Origin: Nonomuraea jiangxiensis
GTDB lineage: Bacteria; Actinomycetota; Actinomycetes; Streptosporangiales; Streptosporangiaceae
DNA length: 64,000 nucleotides
Assembly (NCBI RefSeq): GCF_900099965.1
Contig: NZ_FNDJ01000017.1
Span: 124,001-188,000, forward strand
Direction of reading: 5' to 3'
The translations under genes were made by a program, and so were the position numbers. Below, in pieces: positions 41,653 through 49,259 of this stretch (positions are counted from its first letter, which is position 1; the number at the start of each line of letters is the position of its first letter). The notes beneath the pieces were generated by a model, which saw only the letters and a program-made list of their open reading frames with translations, searched no databases and was not told the origin of the DNA.

Positions 41653-43518
41653 CACGTGGCAGGCGAGTTGCAGGGCCAGGCGGGTGGCGGTGTCGTCCAG
41701 GTCGAACCCGGCCGACTTGATGCGCTCCAGGCGGGTGGTGACCGTGTTGCGGTGCACGCCCAGGCGCTCGGCCGCCTTCAGCGCCCCGCCCTCTTCCAGG
41801 ACCGCGGCCAGGGTCCCCAGCAGCGTGCCGTCCTTGTCGATCTCCAGCAGCGGCCGCAGCACGACCTCGGCGGGGGCGCGCAGCACGCCTGCCGGAAGCG
41901 CGCCGAGCAGCTCGGCCGGGCCCATGCGGTCGGCGCGCGCCACCGTCCCCGGTCCCGCCACGAACGCCGCCGCCTCCGCGCCCAGCAACGACTCCCCCAC
42001 CGCGGGCAGCCCCTCCACCGGCGCTCCCACGCCGCCCGCGCACGGCCACGGCATCGTCTGCAGGCAACGTTCCACCCGTGCGGCCAGCCTGCCGGGATCC
42101 AGCGCGGCCCAGCCCGCCCACCCGGCGCTCCTGGGCAGCACCGGAACCTGTCCGACAGCGGCCGTGATCAGCGCCTGAGCAAGCGGCGCGTCCCCGACGG
42201 GACCCACCGGACGGATGTGATAGCCGGTCATGGTCCCCTGCACGGGCCAGCCCAGCGCGACGGCCTCCACACGAACGCCACCTTGGCGATCCGCGTCCAT
42301 ACCCCCCACGGAATCCACGCCCACACCATCCGCGTCCACGCCGCCACCACCGTCGTCCAGCCCCACGACACCCACGTCCGCGCCCGCGATGGACGCACCT
42401 CCTATGGACGTGCTTTTCATGGACGCGCCTCCCGTGGACACGCCTCCCGTGGAGACACCTCCCGTAGCGACACCTCTCGTGGACGTGCCCCCCGTGAAGA
42501 CACCTCCTGTAGAGGCACCTCCCGTAGAGGCACCCCCGCGTTCGCCCGCGCTCGGCCCCGTCACGACCTCCGCGGATCCGGCCTCCACGGATCCGCCCAC
42601 CCTAGGCCCGCCCACCCCAGGTCCGGCCACCCCAGATCCGGCCGCTTCGAGGTCGGCCGGTCCCGTGGCCTGGCCGGTCGCCGCGGCTCCCGGCTCGCTC
42701 TCCTCGGCGGCGGCCTCGTTGAGGAGGCGTTCGGCGAGGGACGACTGCAGGGCGAAGTCGCGGGCGACGCGCAGGCGTTCCTGGGCGGCCCAGGCGGTCA
42801 GCGGGGCGACCGCCAGCCCCAGCACGGTACGCACTACCGCCGGCCACCCCGGCGACCGCGACGAGCCGCCGGCCACCAGCGTGCCCAGCACCGCCCCCTC
42901 CTGGTCCAGCACCTCCACCTCGGCCGCCCACCGCCCGGCGGTCGTGAAGTCCCCCGCCGGCCCGCCGACGCTCTGCCGGCCCGCCAGGTAACGCCCGTAC
43001 CGGTCCAGAAGGGTCACCGACGTGCCGGGCAGCTCGGCGTTCAGGACGCCCAGCACGCGCCGGGCCGAGGCACCGGCGTCCGCGAGCCGGGTGGCGCAGC
43101 GGGCGACGAGCTGCGTACGGGCGGCCTCGGGACGCGAGGCGGCTGAGGCGACCCGGACCGCGAGGATCAGCGGATCCTCGTCCACGAACAGCAGCGTGAC
43201 GCCGAGCCGGTCCGCCAGCACCTCGCCCGAGCCCTCGCTCAGCCCGCTCGACGGCGCGATCACGCACGCCGCCGCCTGCTCCCAGGCCCGGCGCATCGCC
43301 ATCTCGACCGCCCAGCCGCCGCTGGCCGCCGCTCCGATCAGCACCACCGCCGTGTGCGGCGCCACCGCCGCGAACACCGACAGCCGGTCCACGATCCGCA
43401 CCTGGTGCACCGGCCTCTCCCCGGTGCCGTACATCCGGGCCCCGGCCAGCGGCCCGGCATTGACCAGCTCGGCCACCGTGACCGGCGCCGCCCACCCCGA
43501 CCCCCGCACCGGATTCAC
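41641..43518 (-). CDS. PucR/CdaR-type regulator with a repetitive Gly-Ser-Thr linker
   Basis: A roughly 625-aa regulator. The N-terminal part (VTVAELVNAGPLAGARMYGTG... VLADRLGVTLLFVDED) resembles the PucR N-terminal sensor. A middle GAF/GGDEF-like part ends at about ESEPGAAATG. A linker holding ten 5-residue GGxST units follows, and then the C-terminal HTH_30 domain LGTLAAVLEEGGALKAAERLGVHRNTVTTRLERIKSAGFDLDD. PucR relatives control purine, allantoin and amide catabolism, which suits the hydantoinase neighbourhood. GTG 43518 overlaps the stop of the upstream micro-ORF (GTGA). The frame is open to 43656 but runs through the 33-bp repeats in the wrong phase. Confidence 0.8.
   Translation of the reverse strand: MNPVRGSGWAAPVTVAELVNAGPLAGARMYGTGERPVHQVRIVDRLSVFAAVAPHTAVVLIGAAASGGWAVEMAMRRAWEQAAACVIAPSSGLSEGSGEVLADRLGVTLLFVDEDPLILAVRVASAASRPEAARTQLVARCATRLADAGASARRVLGVLNAELPGTSVTLLDRYGRYLAGRQSVGGPAGDFTTAGRWAAEVEVLDQEGAVLGTLVAGGSSRSPGWPAVVRTVLGLAVAPLTAWAAQERLRVARDFALQSSLAERLLNEAAAEESEPGAAATGQATGPADLEAAGSGVAGPGVGGPRVGGSVEAGSAEVVTGPSAGERGGASTGGASTGGVFTGGTSTRGVATGGVSTGGVSTGGASMKSTSIGGASIAGADVGVVGLDDGGGGVDADGVGVDSVGGMDADRQGGVRVEAVALGWPVQGTMTGYHIRPVGPVGDAPLAQALITAAVGQVPVLPRSAGWAGWAALDPGRLAARVERCLQTMPWPCAGGVGAPVEGLPAVGESLLGAEAAAFVAGPGTVARADRMGPAELLGALPAGVLRAPAEVVLRPLLEIDKDGTLLGTLAAVLEEGGALKAAERLGVHRNTVTTRLERIKSAGFDLDDTATRLALQLACHVVLR
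42388..42537 (-). repeat. 15-bp coding repeat in the PucR-type regulator linker
   Basis: Ten units of 15 bases encode GGAST, GGAST, GGVFT, GGTST, RGVAT, GGVST, GGVST, GGASM, KSTSI, GGASI. The period is exact, so length changes keep the frame. It separates the sensor from the DNA-binding domain. Confidence 0.93.
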
Positions 43519-43646
43519 GACGCGACCCCGATCATCCGCGCCCCGCTCACCATGCAGGGCCCGATCACTCGCGGCCCGCTCACCGTGCAGGGCCCGATCA
43601 TCCGCAGCGTGGTCACCGTGCGGGCCCCGATCATCCGCACTCCCAT
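43515..43646 (-). CDS. 43-aa micro-ORF made of 11-residue repeats, coupled to the PucR-type gene
   Basis: ATG 43646 follows AAGGGG and opens a frame reading MGVR-MIGARTVTTLR-MIGPCTVSGPR-VIGPCMVSGAR-MIGVAS and stopping at a TGA that overlaps the GTG start of the regulator (GTGA, 43515-43518). The 11-residue periodicity (x-IG-x-x-x-V) comes from a 33-bp DNA repeat. It lies 44 bases after the desulfurase-family gene in the same operon. No known family; it could be a real short peptide or a coupling device for regulator translation. Confidence 0.45.
   Translation of the reverse strand: MGVRMIGARTVTTLRMIGPCTVSGPRVIGPCMVSGARMIGVAS
43529..43638 (-). repeat. 33-bp tandem repeat, 3.3 copies
   Basis: Copies begin at 43529, 43562, 43595 and (partial) 43628, each CGATCATCCGC or close to it, period exactly 33 bases. 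It is read in phase only in the micro-ORF frame, giving 11-residue protein repeats. Confidence 0.93.
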
Positions 43647-43690
43647 CACGACGCAACCCCTTCCGCTCGGGTCCGGGCGCGGGCGACCCC

Positions 43691-44725
43691 TCACAGCGGG
43701 ATCCCGAACGCGCGCAGCCCGCCCAGCGCCAGCCCTCGCTCCGTGTGCCACACCGGCGCGGCCTTCAACACCATGACCTCCACCTTCAGGCCGGGCTCCG
43801 CCTTGTCCACGTCCACCACCATCCCGTCGGTCATCGAGATCAGGCAGATCTGGTCCGGCGCCATCGCCACCGCCGCCCCGTCCGCCAGCGCCAGCACGAT
43901 CTCGTTGTGCGCCTCCAGCCGTACCAGCCGCCGCAGCCCCTCCGTCTCCTGGAGCACGATGCTCGACGGCGAGGACGGCAGCGCCAGCTCGGACCCGAGG
44001 CGCGTGCTGCCCTCCACCGCCTGGATCCGCCCCCGGCACAGAGTCCGCACCCCATACGGCGCCGCCACCGACCGGGGCGCGCCCGGCACACCGGCCCGCA
44101 GCAGCAGGCTCACCGTGCCGGGCACCAGCACCCGGGCCAGGTCGCCGGCCGTCATCGGATAGCACGCCGCCACCGCCCACCCGCCGACCGAGAGCACCAC
44201 CGGACGCAGCAGCTCCTCCACCCGGTCGGGCGCCGTCTCCATCACGATCAGCTCCCCCGAGGCCCCCGCCAGCGCCAGCGGGGTCGGGCTCATCCCGCCC
44301 AGCGCGTACGTCGTCTGCTCCACCAGCGGGAACACCCGCCCGGACCCGTCACCGTCGATCATCGGCAGCCCCAGCTCGGCCGCCGCGATGAACGGGATCA
44401 GCGCGTTCTCCGCCGCCAGGTTCAGCGCGGTCACCGCCCCGGCCCGCTCGCCCAGCCTGCGCTCCAGGGCGCGCACCGCCCGCGCCGGCTCCTCCCCGCC
44501 CGGCAACTGCTCCCCCAGCGCCGTCGTGGACCCCATCAGGCTGATCGCCACGCACAGCGTGCCGGGCAGCAGCTCCTCAGGTGCCACGAGCGTGACGCCC
44601 GCCCCGACCACGGCCCCCGCCCAGTCCCTGGACAGGTTGTACGACGACTCAGCCGCCCCGGACGCGAACAGCCGCGACCCCTCCCCGAGCCAGCCGAGCT
44701 CCTCACCGCCGATGAGCAGGCTCAT
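43691..44725 (-). CDS. S-methyl thiohydantoin desulfurase family protein (formerly DUF917)
   Basis: A 344-aa cytoplasmic protein. Recognisable family blocks are LIGGEELGWLGEGSRLFASG near the start, VAISLMGSTTALGEQLPGGEEPARAVRALERRLG, ALNLAAENALIPFIAAAELGLPMIDGDGSGRVFPLVEQTTYALGGMSPTPLALA, and the C-terminal PDQICLISMTDGMVVD...VMVLKAAPVWHTERGLALGGLRAFG. Family members remove the (methyl)thio group from thiohydantoin propionates made from thiourocanates, yielding a hydantoin, which is what HyuA/HyuB-type enzymes hydrolyse. It overlaps the reduced HyuA-like gene by 4 bases (ATGA, 44722-44725). Confidence 0.82.
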   Translation of the reverse strand: MSLLIGGEELGWLGEGSRLFASGAAESSYNLSRDWAGAVVGAGVTLVAPEELLPGTLCVAISLMGSTTALGEQLPGGEEPARAVRALERRLGERAGAVTALNLAAENALIPFIAAAELGLPMIDGDGSGRVFPLVEQTTYALGGMSPTPLALAGASGELIVMETAPDRVEELLRPVVLSVGGWAVAACYPMTAGDLARVLVPGTVSLLLRAGVPGAPRSVAAPYGVRTLCRGRIQAVEGSTRLGSELALPSSPSSIVLQETEGLRRLVRLEAHNEIVLALADGAAVAMAPDQICLISMTDGMVVDVDKAEPGLKVEVMVLKAAPVWHTERGLALGGLRAFGIPL

Positions 44726-45675
44726 GCCGTCGCCCCCTCCGCCATCACCCGGATCCGGTAGAGCCCGTGCGGCAGGTACGACAGCGGGTTCACCGTGGTC
44801 TCCGCCACCCTGGCCGACCCGGGCGCCGCGCCCGCGCTGACCACCCGGGTGAGCACCTCGTCCCGGACGCCCTGCAGTTCCCGGTCCAGCTCGGCCCGCC
44901 CGCGCGCCTGCACGATCCGCTCCACCTGCGCCTCCGGCCGCCCCAGCGCCGCCCCGTAGGCCGCCGTCACCTCGTCCGGCACCACCGGGCGGACCGGCAG
45001 CGCCGCCCGTCCCCTGGCCAGGCTCGCGGTCCGGCCCAGGTAGCAGGCGTACGGATAGCGCCGGAAATAGTGCGCCGACACCAGCCCGCGCTCGGAGCGA
45101 GCGAAGTACACCGGCACCCCGGGCAGCTCCCTGGCCGCCTCGTCGGCGATCCGCCCCGCCTCCGGCCCGAGCGCCGCGTTGCGGATGGTCTCCGCCTCCC
45201 GCTCACGCAGCCCCGGATGCCCGAACTCGTACGACAGCGTGATCCGCGCCCCCGGCACCTCCGCCGCGATGACGGCCGCGACCTGCAACTCGTGGTCAGC
45301 CAGCATGGGCGACCCGGTCGCGGTCACCGCGAAGTCCATCAGCCCGCACGAGCCGGCGAAGCGCCGCACCGCCTCGGTGTCCAGCGGCGCGAGCGGCCGC
45401 CCCGTCAGGCTGTGGCCGCCCCGCACGATCGTGGCCACCCCGGCCTGGTCGGGCCGACACACCAGCGGCCGCAGCGCCTCGGGGCACGGCCCGCCCACCC
45501 GGATGGCCGCGACCGGGGCGGTGGGCGCGTCGTCCAGGTCCAGCGCCACGCAGGCCCGCGTCGCCGTACGGGCCACCGCGCGGCCCACCGGCCAGTCGAG
45601 AGCGCCGTCCCTGAGCGCCACCACGACCGGCGGGTGGCGTCCGAGGGCGACGCCGAGGATCACGCCGGCCCGCAC
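44722..45675 (-). CDS. Reduced, divergent HyuA-like protein
   Basis: A 317-aa protein that retains the middle part of a hydantoinase A: VAAIRVGGPCPEALRPLV, RGGHSLTGRPLAPLDTEAVRRFAG, EVPGARITLSYEFGHPGLREREAETIRNAALGPEAG (the 'ERENATILNAAL' block) and VPVYFARSERGLVSAHYFRRYPYA. It lacks the phosphate-binding DxGGTxTD loop and the C-terminal half of the 650-700 aa family. It may be a structural or regulatory partner of the desulfurase rather than an ATPase. GTG 45675 is chosen because GGAGG lies 7 bases upstream; the longer open frame upstream is low complexity. Confidence 0.65.
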   Translation of the reverse strand: MRAGVILGVALGRHPPVVVALRDGALDWPVGRAVARTATRACVALDLDDAPTAPVAAIRVGGPCPEALRPLVCRPDQAGVATIVRGGHSLTGRPLAPLDTEAVRRFAGSCGLMDFAVTATGSPMLADHELQVAAVIAAEVPGARITLSYEFGHPGLREREAETIRNAALGPEAGRIADEAARELPGVPVYFARSERGLVSAHYFRRYPYACYLGRTASLARGRAALPVRPVVPDEVTAAYGAALGRPEAQVERIVQARGRAELDRELQGVRDEVLTRVVSAGAAPGSARVAETTVNPLSYLPHGLYRIRVMAEGATA

Positions 45676-45917
45676 CCTTCGGCCTCCGGCGGAGGGAGCG
45701 CGCGTGGCGCCGCCGGCGCCCGGGGGATCGGGCCCGGTGCGATCCCGGCCCTGGCCTCGTCGGTCCCGGGCGACCCCCCCGGGCCGCCCGGGACGTATGC
45801 AAGCGGGGGCCGCTCCCCCGCCTCGATGACAAACGCGGCGAGGGCGACGGGGCGCCGGCGGGTGAACGGCATCCGGTCGTACGCCGCGCCCGTGGGAAGG
45901 GCCGGACAGGCGGTCAC
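45660..45917 (-). CDS. Hypothetical 85-aa protein at the head of the desulfurase operon
   Basis: Opens at GTG 45917 (VTACPALPTGAAYDRMPFTRRRPVALAAFVIEAGERPPLAYVPGG) and ends at 45660, overlapping the next start by 16 bases. The second half is Pro/Ala/Gly-rich. A GGGGGAC run lies just upstream. I do not recognise it; it may be a real short gene or only the leader of the HyuA-like gene. Confidence 0.35.
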   Translation of the reverse strand: MTACPALPTGAAYDRMPFTRRRPVALAAFVIEAGERPPLAYVPGGPGGSPGTDEARAGIAPGPIPRAPAAPRALPPPEAEGCGPA

Positions 45918-45920
45918 GGA

Positions 45921-45939
45921 CGTCCCCCGTTACGGGACG
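45921..45939. promoter_or_regulatory. Inverted repeat at the head of the leftward thiohydantoin operon
   Basis: CGTCCC (45921-45926) and GGGACG (45934-45939) frame a 7-base centre just upstream of the first ORF of the operon. It is a possible operator for the operon's own PucR-type regulator or a small leader hairpin. Confidence 0.35.
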
Positions 45940-46198
45940 CGCGGTGTCGCCGCACCATACGGCGACCTCCCTTCCGCGCCCCTCCGCGCCCGTGCCCGTG
46001 CCGTGCCCGATGGACGTGCCCGATGCCCGAGCCCGATGCCCGAACCCGATGCCCGAGCCCGTGCCTGATGCCCGCGCCCTGGTGCCTGGTGCCTGCCTGG
46101 TGCCCGGGCTTGATGGCCGAGCCACTGCCTGTGCCTGTGGCGATGCCCGCGCCCGCGTTCCGTGTCTGTGCGGAGCCTGTGCCCGCGCGGGCAGTCGC

Positions 46199-46231
46199 GC
46201 TCGTCCGAAGGCCCCGTGCCTTCGGACGAGC
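46199..46231. other. Perfect 13-bp stem-loop
   Basis: GCTCGTCCGAAGG (46199-46211) pairs exactly with CCTTCGGACGAGC (46219-46231) around a 7-base loop CCCCGTG. No T tract follows on either strand. It lies between the ABC importer operon and the next leftward operon, so it is a terminator or RNA-stability element, or an operator-sized dyad. Confidence 0.7.
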
Positions 46232-46293
46232 GGACTTCACGGTAATAACGGTCCTGGAGGGGTCTCCAGCCAGAGCGCCTTTACTTTGTAGAT

Positions 46294-46341
46294 CAAGAGC
46301 ATTCCCCCGGCTCTTGAGAGCACTGTGGGGTTTTTGCCCCA
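46294..46341 (-). terminator. Tandem hairpins after the ABC importer operon
   Basis: TGGGG-TTTTTG-CCCCA (46326-46341) and CAAGAGC / GCTCTTG (46294-46300 with 46310-46316) follow the ATPase stop codon at 46388 on the leftward strand. Both stems are perfect. They are probably the operon terminator. Confidence 0.6.
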
Positions 46342-46387
46342 TACACCCGGCTAACCGACCACCTGGATCGTCAAATTACGGCCAAGC

Positions 46388-47143
46388 TCATTCCCGTTCC
46401 AGTTCATGAGCCAGCGCTTCCAGCTCCGCCCCGCCCGCCATGAGCGCGGTCAGCTCCTCGGTGGTGATGTCGGCCTTGCCGTACTCGCCGAGGCTCGTGC
46501 CCCGGTTGAGCAGCAGGAACCGGTCGCCCACCGGGTAGGCGTGATGCGGGTTGTGGGTGATGAACACCACGCCGAGCCCCCGGTCGCGGGCCCGGGCGAT
46601 GTAGCGGAGCACCACCCCGGCCTGCTTGACGCCGAGCGCCGAGGTCGGCTCGTCGAGGATGAGGACCCGCGCGCCGAAATAGACCGCCCTGGCGATGGCC
46701 ACCGACTGCCGCTCGCCGCCGGACAGCGTGCCGACCGGCTGGTCCACGTCGCGGATGTCGATGCCCATCGCCCGCAACTCCTCGCGGGCCACCTTCCTGG
46801 CCCTGGCCACGTCGAAGGCCAGGCCCTTGCGGGGCTCCGAGCCGAGGAAGAAGTTGCGCCACACCGACATGAGGGGGATCATCGCCAGGTCCTGGTAGAC
46901 GGTGGCGATGCCGCGGTCGAGCGCGTCGCGCGGGCCGGCGAAGCGCACCTCCTTCCCGTCCACCAGCAACTCCCCCGTGTCGTGCTGGTGCACCCCGGCC
47001 AGGATCTTGATGAGCGTGGACTTGCCCGCGCCGTTGTCGCCGAGCACGCAGGTGACCCGGCCGGCCTCCACGCCCATCGACACCTCGCGCAGCGCCAGCA
47101 CCGAGCCGAAGCTCTTGCCGATGCCGCGAGTCTCGAGAATCAA
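46388..47143 (-). CDS. Sugar ABC importer ATP-binding protein (single nucleotide-binding domain)
   Basis: A 251-aa ATPase of the CUT2 (ribose/xylose) class. Walker A is GDNGAGKST, the Q-loop YQDLAMIPLMSVWRNFFLG, the signature LSGGERQSVAIARAVYFGARVLILDEPTSALG (Walker B) and the His switch in FITHNPHHAY. Classical RbsA has two such domains in about 500 residues; this has only one, like FrcA, so it should work as a dimer. TTG 47143 overlaps the permease stop (TTGA), and GGAGG lies 7 bases upstream. Last gene of the three-gene importer. Confidence 0.92.
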   Translation of the reverse strand: MILETRGIGKSFGSVLALREVSMGVEAGRVTCVLGDNGAGKSTLIKILAGVHQHDTGELLVDGKEVRFAGPRDALDRGIATVYQDLAMIPLMSVWRNFFLGSEPRKGLAFDVARARKVAREELRAMGIDIRDVDQPVGTLSGGERQSVAIARAVYFGARVLILDEPTSALGVKQAGVVLRYIARARDRGLGVVFITHNPHHAYPVGDRFLLLNRGTSLGEYGKADITTEELTALMAGGAELEALAHELERE

Positions 47144-48171
47144 TGCTTCACCTCCTCGGCGTACCGCCTGACCAGGCGGTTGGCCAGGGTCGCCAGCAGC
47201 AGCATCGCGCCCAGGAAGAACATGAACCAGTCGGCGTCCCAGCCCAGGAACACGATGCCCTTGTCGGCCATGCCGAAGATCACCGCGCCGAGGGCGGCTC
47301 CGATGGCGGAGCCGTACCCGCCGGTGAGCAGGCAGCCGCCGATCACGGCCGCGATGATGTAGATGAACTCCTGCCCGATGCCGATGTTGGCCTGTACGGA
47401 CGTGTAGCGCAGCGCCAGGATCGAGCCCACCAGCCAGGCGGCGAACGCCGTCGTCATGAACAGCGCGATCTTCGTACGGGCAGCGGGCACGCCCACCGCG
47501 CGGGCCGCCTGCTCGTTGCCGCCCACCGCGAAGATCCAGTTGCCGGCCCTGGAGCGCATGAGCACCCAGGTCGCCACGGCCGTCACCAGGATCCACCACA
47601 GGATCGCCACCCGGAACGACGTCCCGCCGATCTGGATCGTGCCCGCGAGGAGCGCGTTCGCGCCCTCGAACCCGGACGCCCGGCGCAGGCCGCTGACCTG
47701 CACGGTGCCGGTGATGGCCTTGGTGACGCCGAGGTTGACGCCCTGCAGCATGAGGAACGTGCCGAGGGTGACGATGAAGCTGGGCAGCCTGGTCCTGGTC
47801 ACGATCAGGCCGTTGGCGTACCCGACGCCGAGTGCCACGACGAGCCCGACGAGCATCGCCAGCCAGACGTTGAACCCGTAGCGGGTGGCCAGGGTGACGA
47901 GGATCAGCCCGCTGGTGCCGGTCAGCACGCCCGCCGACAGATCGAACTCCCCGCCGATCATCAGCAGTGCGACCGCGACCGCCATGATGCCGAGCGTGGC
48001 CGCCGGGTCGAGCCAGTTGGCGATGCCGTCCGGCGAGCGGAACACCGGCGACTGCACGGCGAAGAAGGCGAACACCACGACCAGCCCGACCACCGCGCCC
48101 AGCTCCGGCCGGATCAGCAGGCGGCGGGCCGGCCCGACGGGGGCGACCCGCTCGTCGGCCGCCAGGGTCAT
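47140..48171 (-). CDS. Sugar ABC importer permease (RbsC-like)
   Basis: A 343-aa inner-membrane protein with about ten hydrophobic segments. The CUT2 permease patterns are visible: LGIMAVAVALLMIGGEFDLSAGVLTGTSGLILV (the GGxDLS motif near the N-terminus), PSFIVTLGTFLMLQGVNL, AVGGNEQAARAVGVP (the coupling-helix EAA-like loop) and IIAAVIGGCLLTGGYGSAIGAALGAVIFGM. It forms the channel for the sugar delivered by the adjacent lipoprotein. ATG 48171 overlaps the stop of the binding-protein gene (ATGA). Confidence 0.92.
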   Translation of the reverse strand: MTLAADERVAPVGPARRLLIRPELGAVVGLVVVFAFFAVQSPVFRSPDGIANWLDPAATLGIMAVAVALLMIGGEFDLSAGVLTGTSGLILVTLATRYGFNVWLAMLVGLVVALGVGYANGLIVTRTRLPSFIVTLGTFLMLQGVNLGVTKAITGTVQVSGLRRASGFEGANALLAGTIQIGGTSFRVAILWWILVTAVATWVLMRSRAGNWIFAVGGNEQAARAVGVPAARTKIALFMTTAFAAWLVGSILALRYTSVQANIGIGQEFIYIIAAVIGGCLLTGGYGSAIGAALGAVIFGMADKGIVFLGWDADWFMFFLGAMLLLATLANRLVRRYAEEVKH

Positions 48172-49142
48172 CGCGTGCCCGCCTCGGCGAGCTTGGCCAC
48201 CTGCTCGGCGTTGTCCTTGGTGACGAAGCCGGGCCCGGTGTTGACCGGCAACCCGCCGCCGACGGTGTTGAGGTTGTTCTTGTACAGGTTGAGGAAGGTG
48301 ATCGGCAGGTAGCCCTGCAGGTACTGCTGCTGGTCCACGGCGAACAGGATCTCCCCGTCCTGGATCGCGGTCACCACGTCGGCCGACAGGTCGAAGGTGG
48401 CCAGCTTGGCCTGCGAGCCCGCGTCCTTGATCGCGTCCCTGGCGGCCACGGCGACCGCCGGGTTGAGCGCCAGCACGCCGTTGACCTGCTGGTCGGACTG
48501 GAGCTTGGCGGTGACCTTGGAGGTCACGTCGGCCAGGTTGCTGATGTCCACCTGCAGCCGCTCGACCGTGCCGCCCAGCGTCTCCTCGGCGCCCTTGCAG
48601 CGCTGGTCGAGGCCGACGTTGCCGGCCTCGTGGATGACGCACAGCAGCTTGGTGACGCCGGCGGTCTTGAGCTGCTCGCCCGCGCCGCGCCCGGCCACGT
48701 CCTCCGACTGGCCGACGTGCGTGATGGCCCCGAACGCCTTCGAGGAGTCGGCGCCGGAGTTGATCGTCACCACCGGAATCTTCGCGGCGACGGCCTTGCC
48801 GACGGCCTCCTTCAGCGCGTCGGGGTTGGCCATGGAGACCACGATGCCGTCCACCTTCTGGGAGACGGCCTGGTCGATGAGCTGCGACTGCTTGGCGGGG
48901 TCGCCGTCACCCTGGTACGTGACGGTCACGCCGTACTGTTTGCCCGCGGCCTCGGCGCCGTTCTTGACCACGTCCCAGAAGGAGTCACCGGGGGCTCCGT
49001 GGGTGATGACGGCGAAACTGGCTCCGCTCGCGGCGGAAGCGGAGCCGGCCGCCGAGGTCTGTGTGCTCTGTCCTCCCGAGGAGGAGCAGCCGGTCATCAT
49101 CAGCGCGCCGAGCAGGGCCAGCACGATCGGGGTACGTCTCAC
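48168..49142 (-). CDS. Sugar ABC importer substrate-binding lipoprotein
   Basis: A 324-aa lipoprotein of the RbsB-like (peripla_BP_4) family. The lipobox LMMTGC places the lipidated Cys at residue 19. The two-lobed binding fold shows ASFAVITHGAPGDSFWDVVKNGAEAAGKQYGVTVTYQGDGDPAKQSQLIDQAVSQKVDGIVVSMANPDAL and IPVVTINSGAD, then LLCVIHEAGNVGLDQRCKGAEE and GYLPITFLNLYKNN. An internal Cys pair may be a disulfide. The sugar is unknown. GTG 49142 has GGAGG 6 bases upstream. First gene of the operon. Confidence 0.92.
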   Translation of the reverse strand: MRRTPIVLALLGALMMTGCSSSGGQSTQTSAAGSASAASGASFAVITHGAPGDSFWDVVKNGAEAAGKQYGVTVTYQGDGDPAKQSQLIDQAVSQKVDGIVVSMANPDALKEAVGKAVAAKIPVVTINSGADSSKAFGAITHVGQSEDVAGRGAGEQLKTAGVTKLLCVIHEAGNVGLDQRCKGAEETLGGTVERLQVDISNLADVTSKVTAKLQSDQQVNGVLALNPAVAVAARDAIKDAGSQAKLATFDLSADVVTAIQDGEILFAVDQQQYLQGYLPITFLNLYKNNLNTVGGGLPVNTGPGFVTKDNAEQVAKLAEAGTR

Positions 49143-49219
49143 AGGACACCTCCAGGACCAACGGGCTAGCCCTGGTTGTACCTCAACGTCAACTCTTTGT
49201 ATAGACATGCGGACCAATG

Positions 49220-49250
49220 CCCTGCCCCGACCGGGCTGACCAGGGCAGGG
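49220..49250 (-). terminator. Hairpin after the CoA-ester lyase gene
   Basis: CCCTGCCC (49220-49227) pairs perfectly with GGGCAGGG (49243-49250). It lies 10 bases after the lyase stop on the leftward strand and ahead of the ABC importer operon, so the two operons are probably separate transcripts. Confidence 0.65.
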
Positions 49251-49259
49251 ACCGCCCGG

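Larger units (their letters stand above)
45940..46387. other. Long intergenic region with 13-bp repeats
   Basis: No gene is supported. From 46021 three copies of CGATGCCCGAGCC or CGATGCCCGAACC follow each other with a 13-base period (46021-46059), flanked by degenerate GTGCC/GATGCC runs from about 46000 to 46160. Frames crossing it give low-complexity Pro/Asp/Ala peptides and are discarded. Hairpins at 46199-46231 and 46294-46341 are listed separately. Confidence 0.75.

Noticed and set aside
43519..43656. N-terminal extension of the PucR-type regulator through the 33-bp repeats
   Set aside because: In that frame the repeats give DRALHGERAASDRALHGER with no RBS, whereas the micro-ORF frame has an RBS and a GTGA overlap with GTG 43518.
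44722..45917. A frameshifted full-length HyuA instead of two short genes
   Set aside because: Neither reading frame upstream contains the DxGGTxTD loop or other N-terminal HyuA blocks, so no single indel would restore a complete protein.
45676..46125. N-terminal extension of the reduced HyuA-like frame
   Set aside because: The extension is a GTGTGIGFGHRARASG-type repeat peptide from the 13-bp repeats, and GGAGG before GTG 45675 marks a better start.
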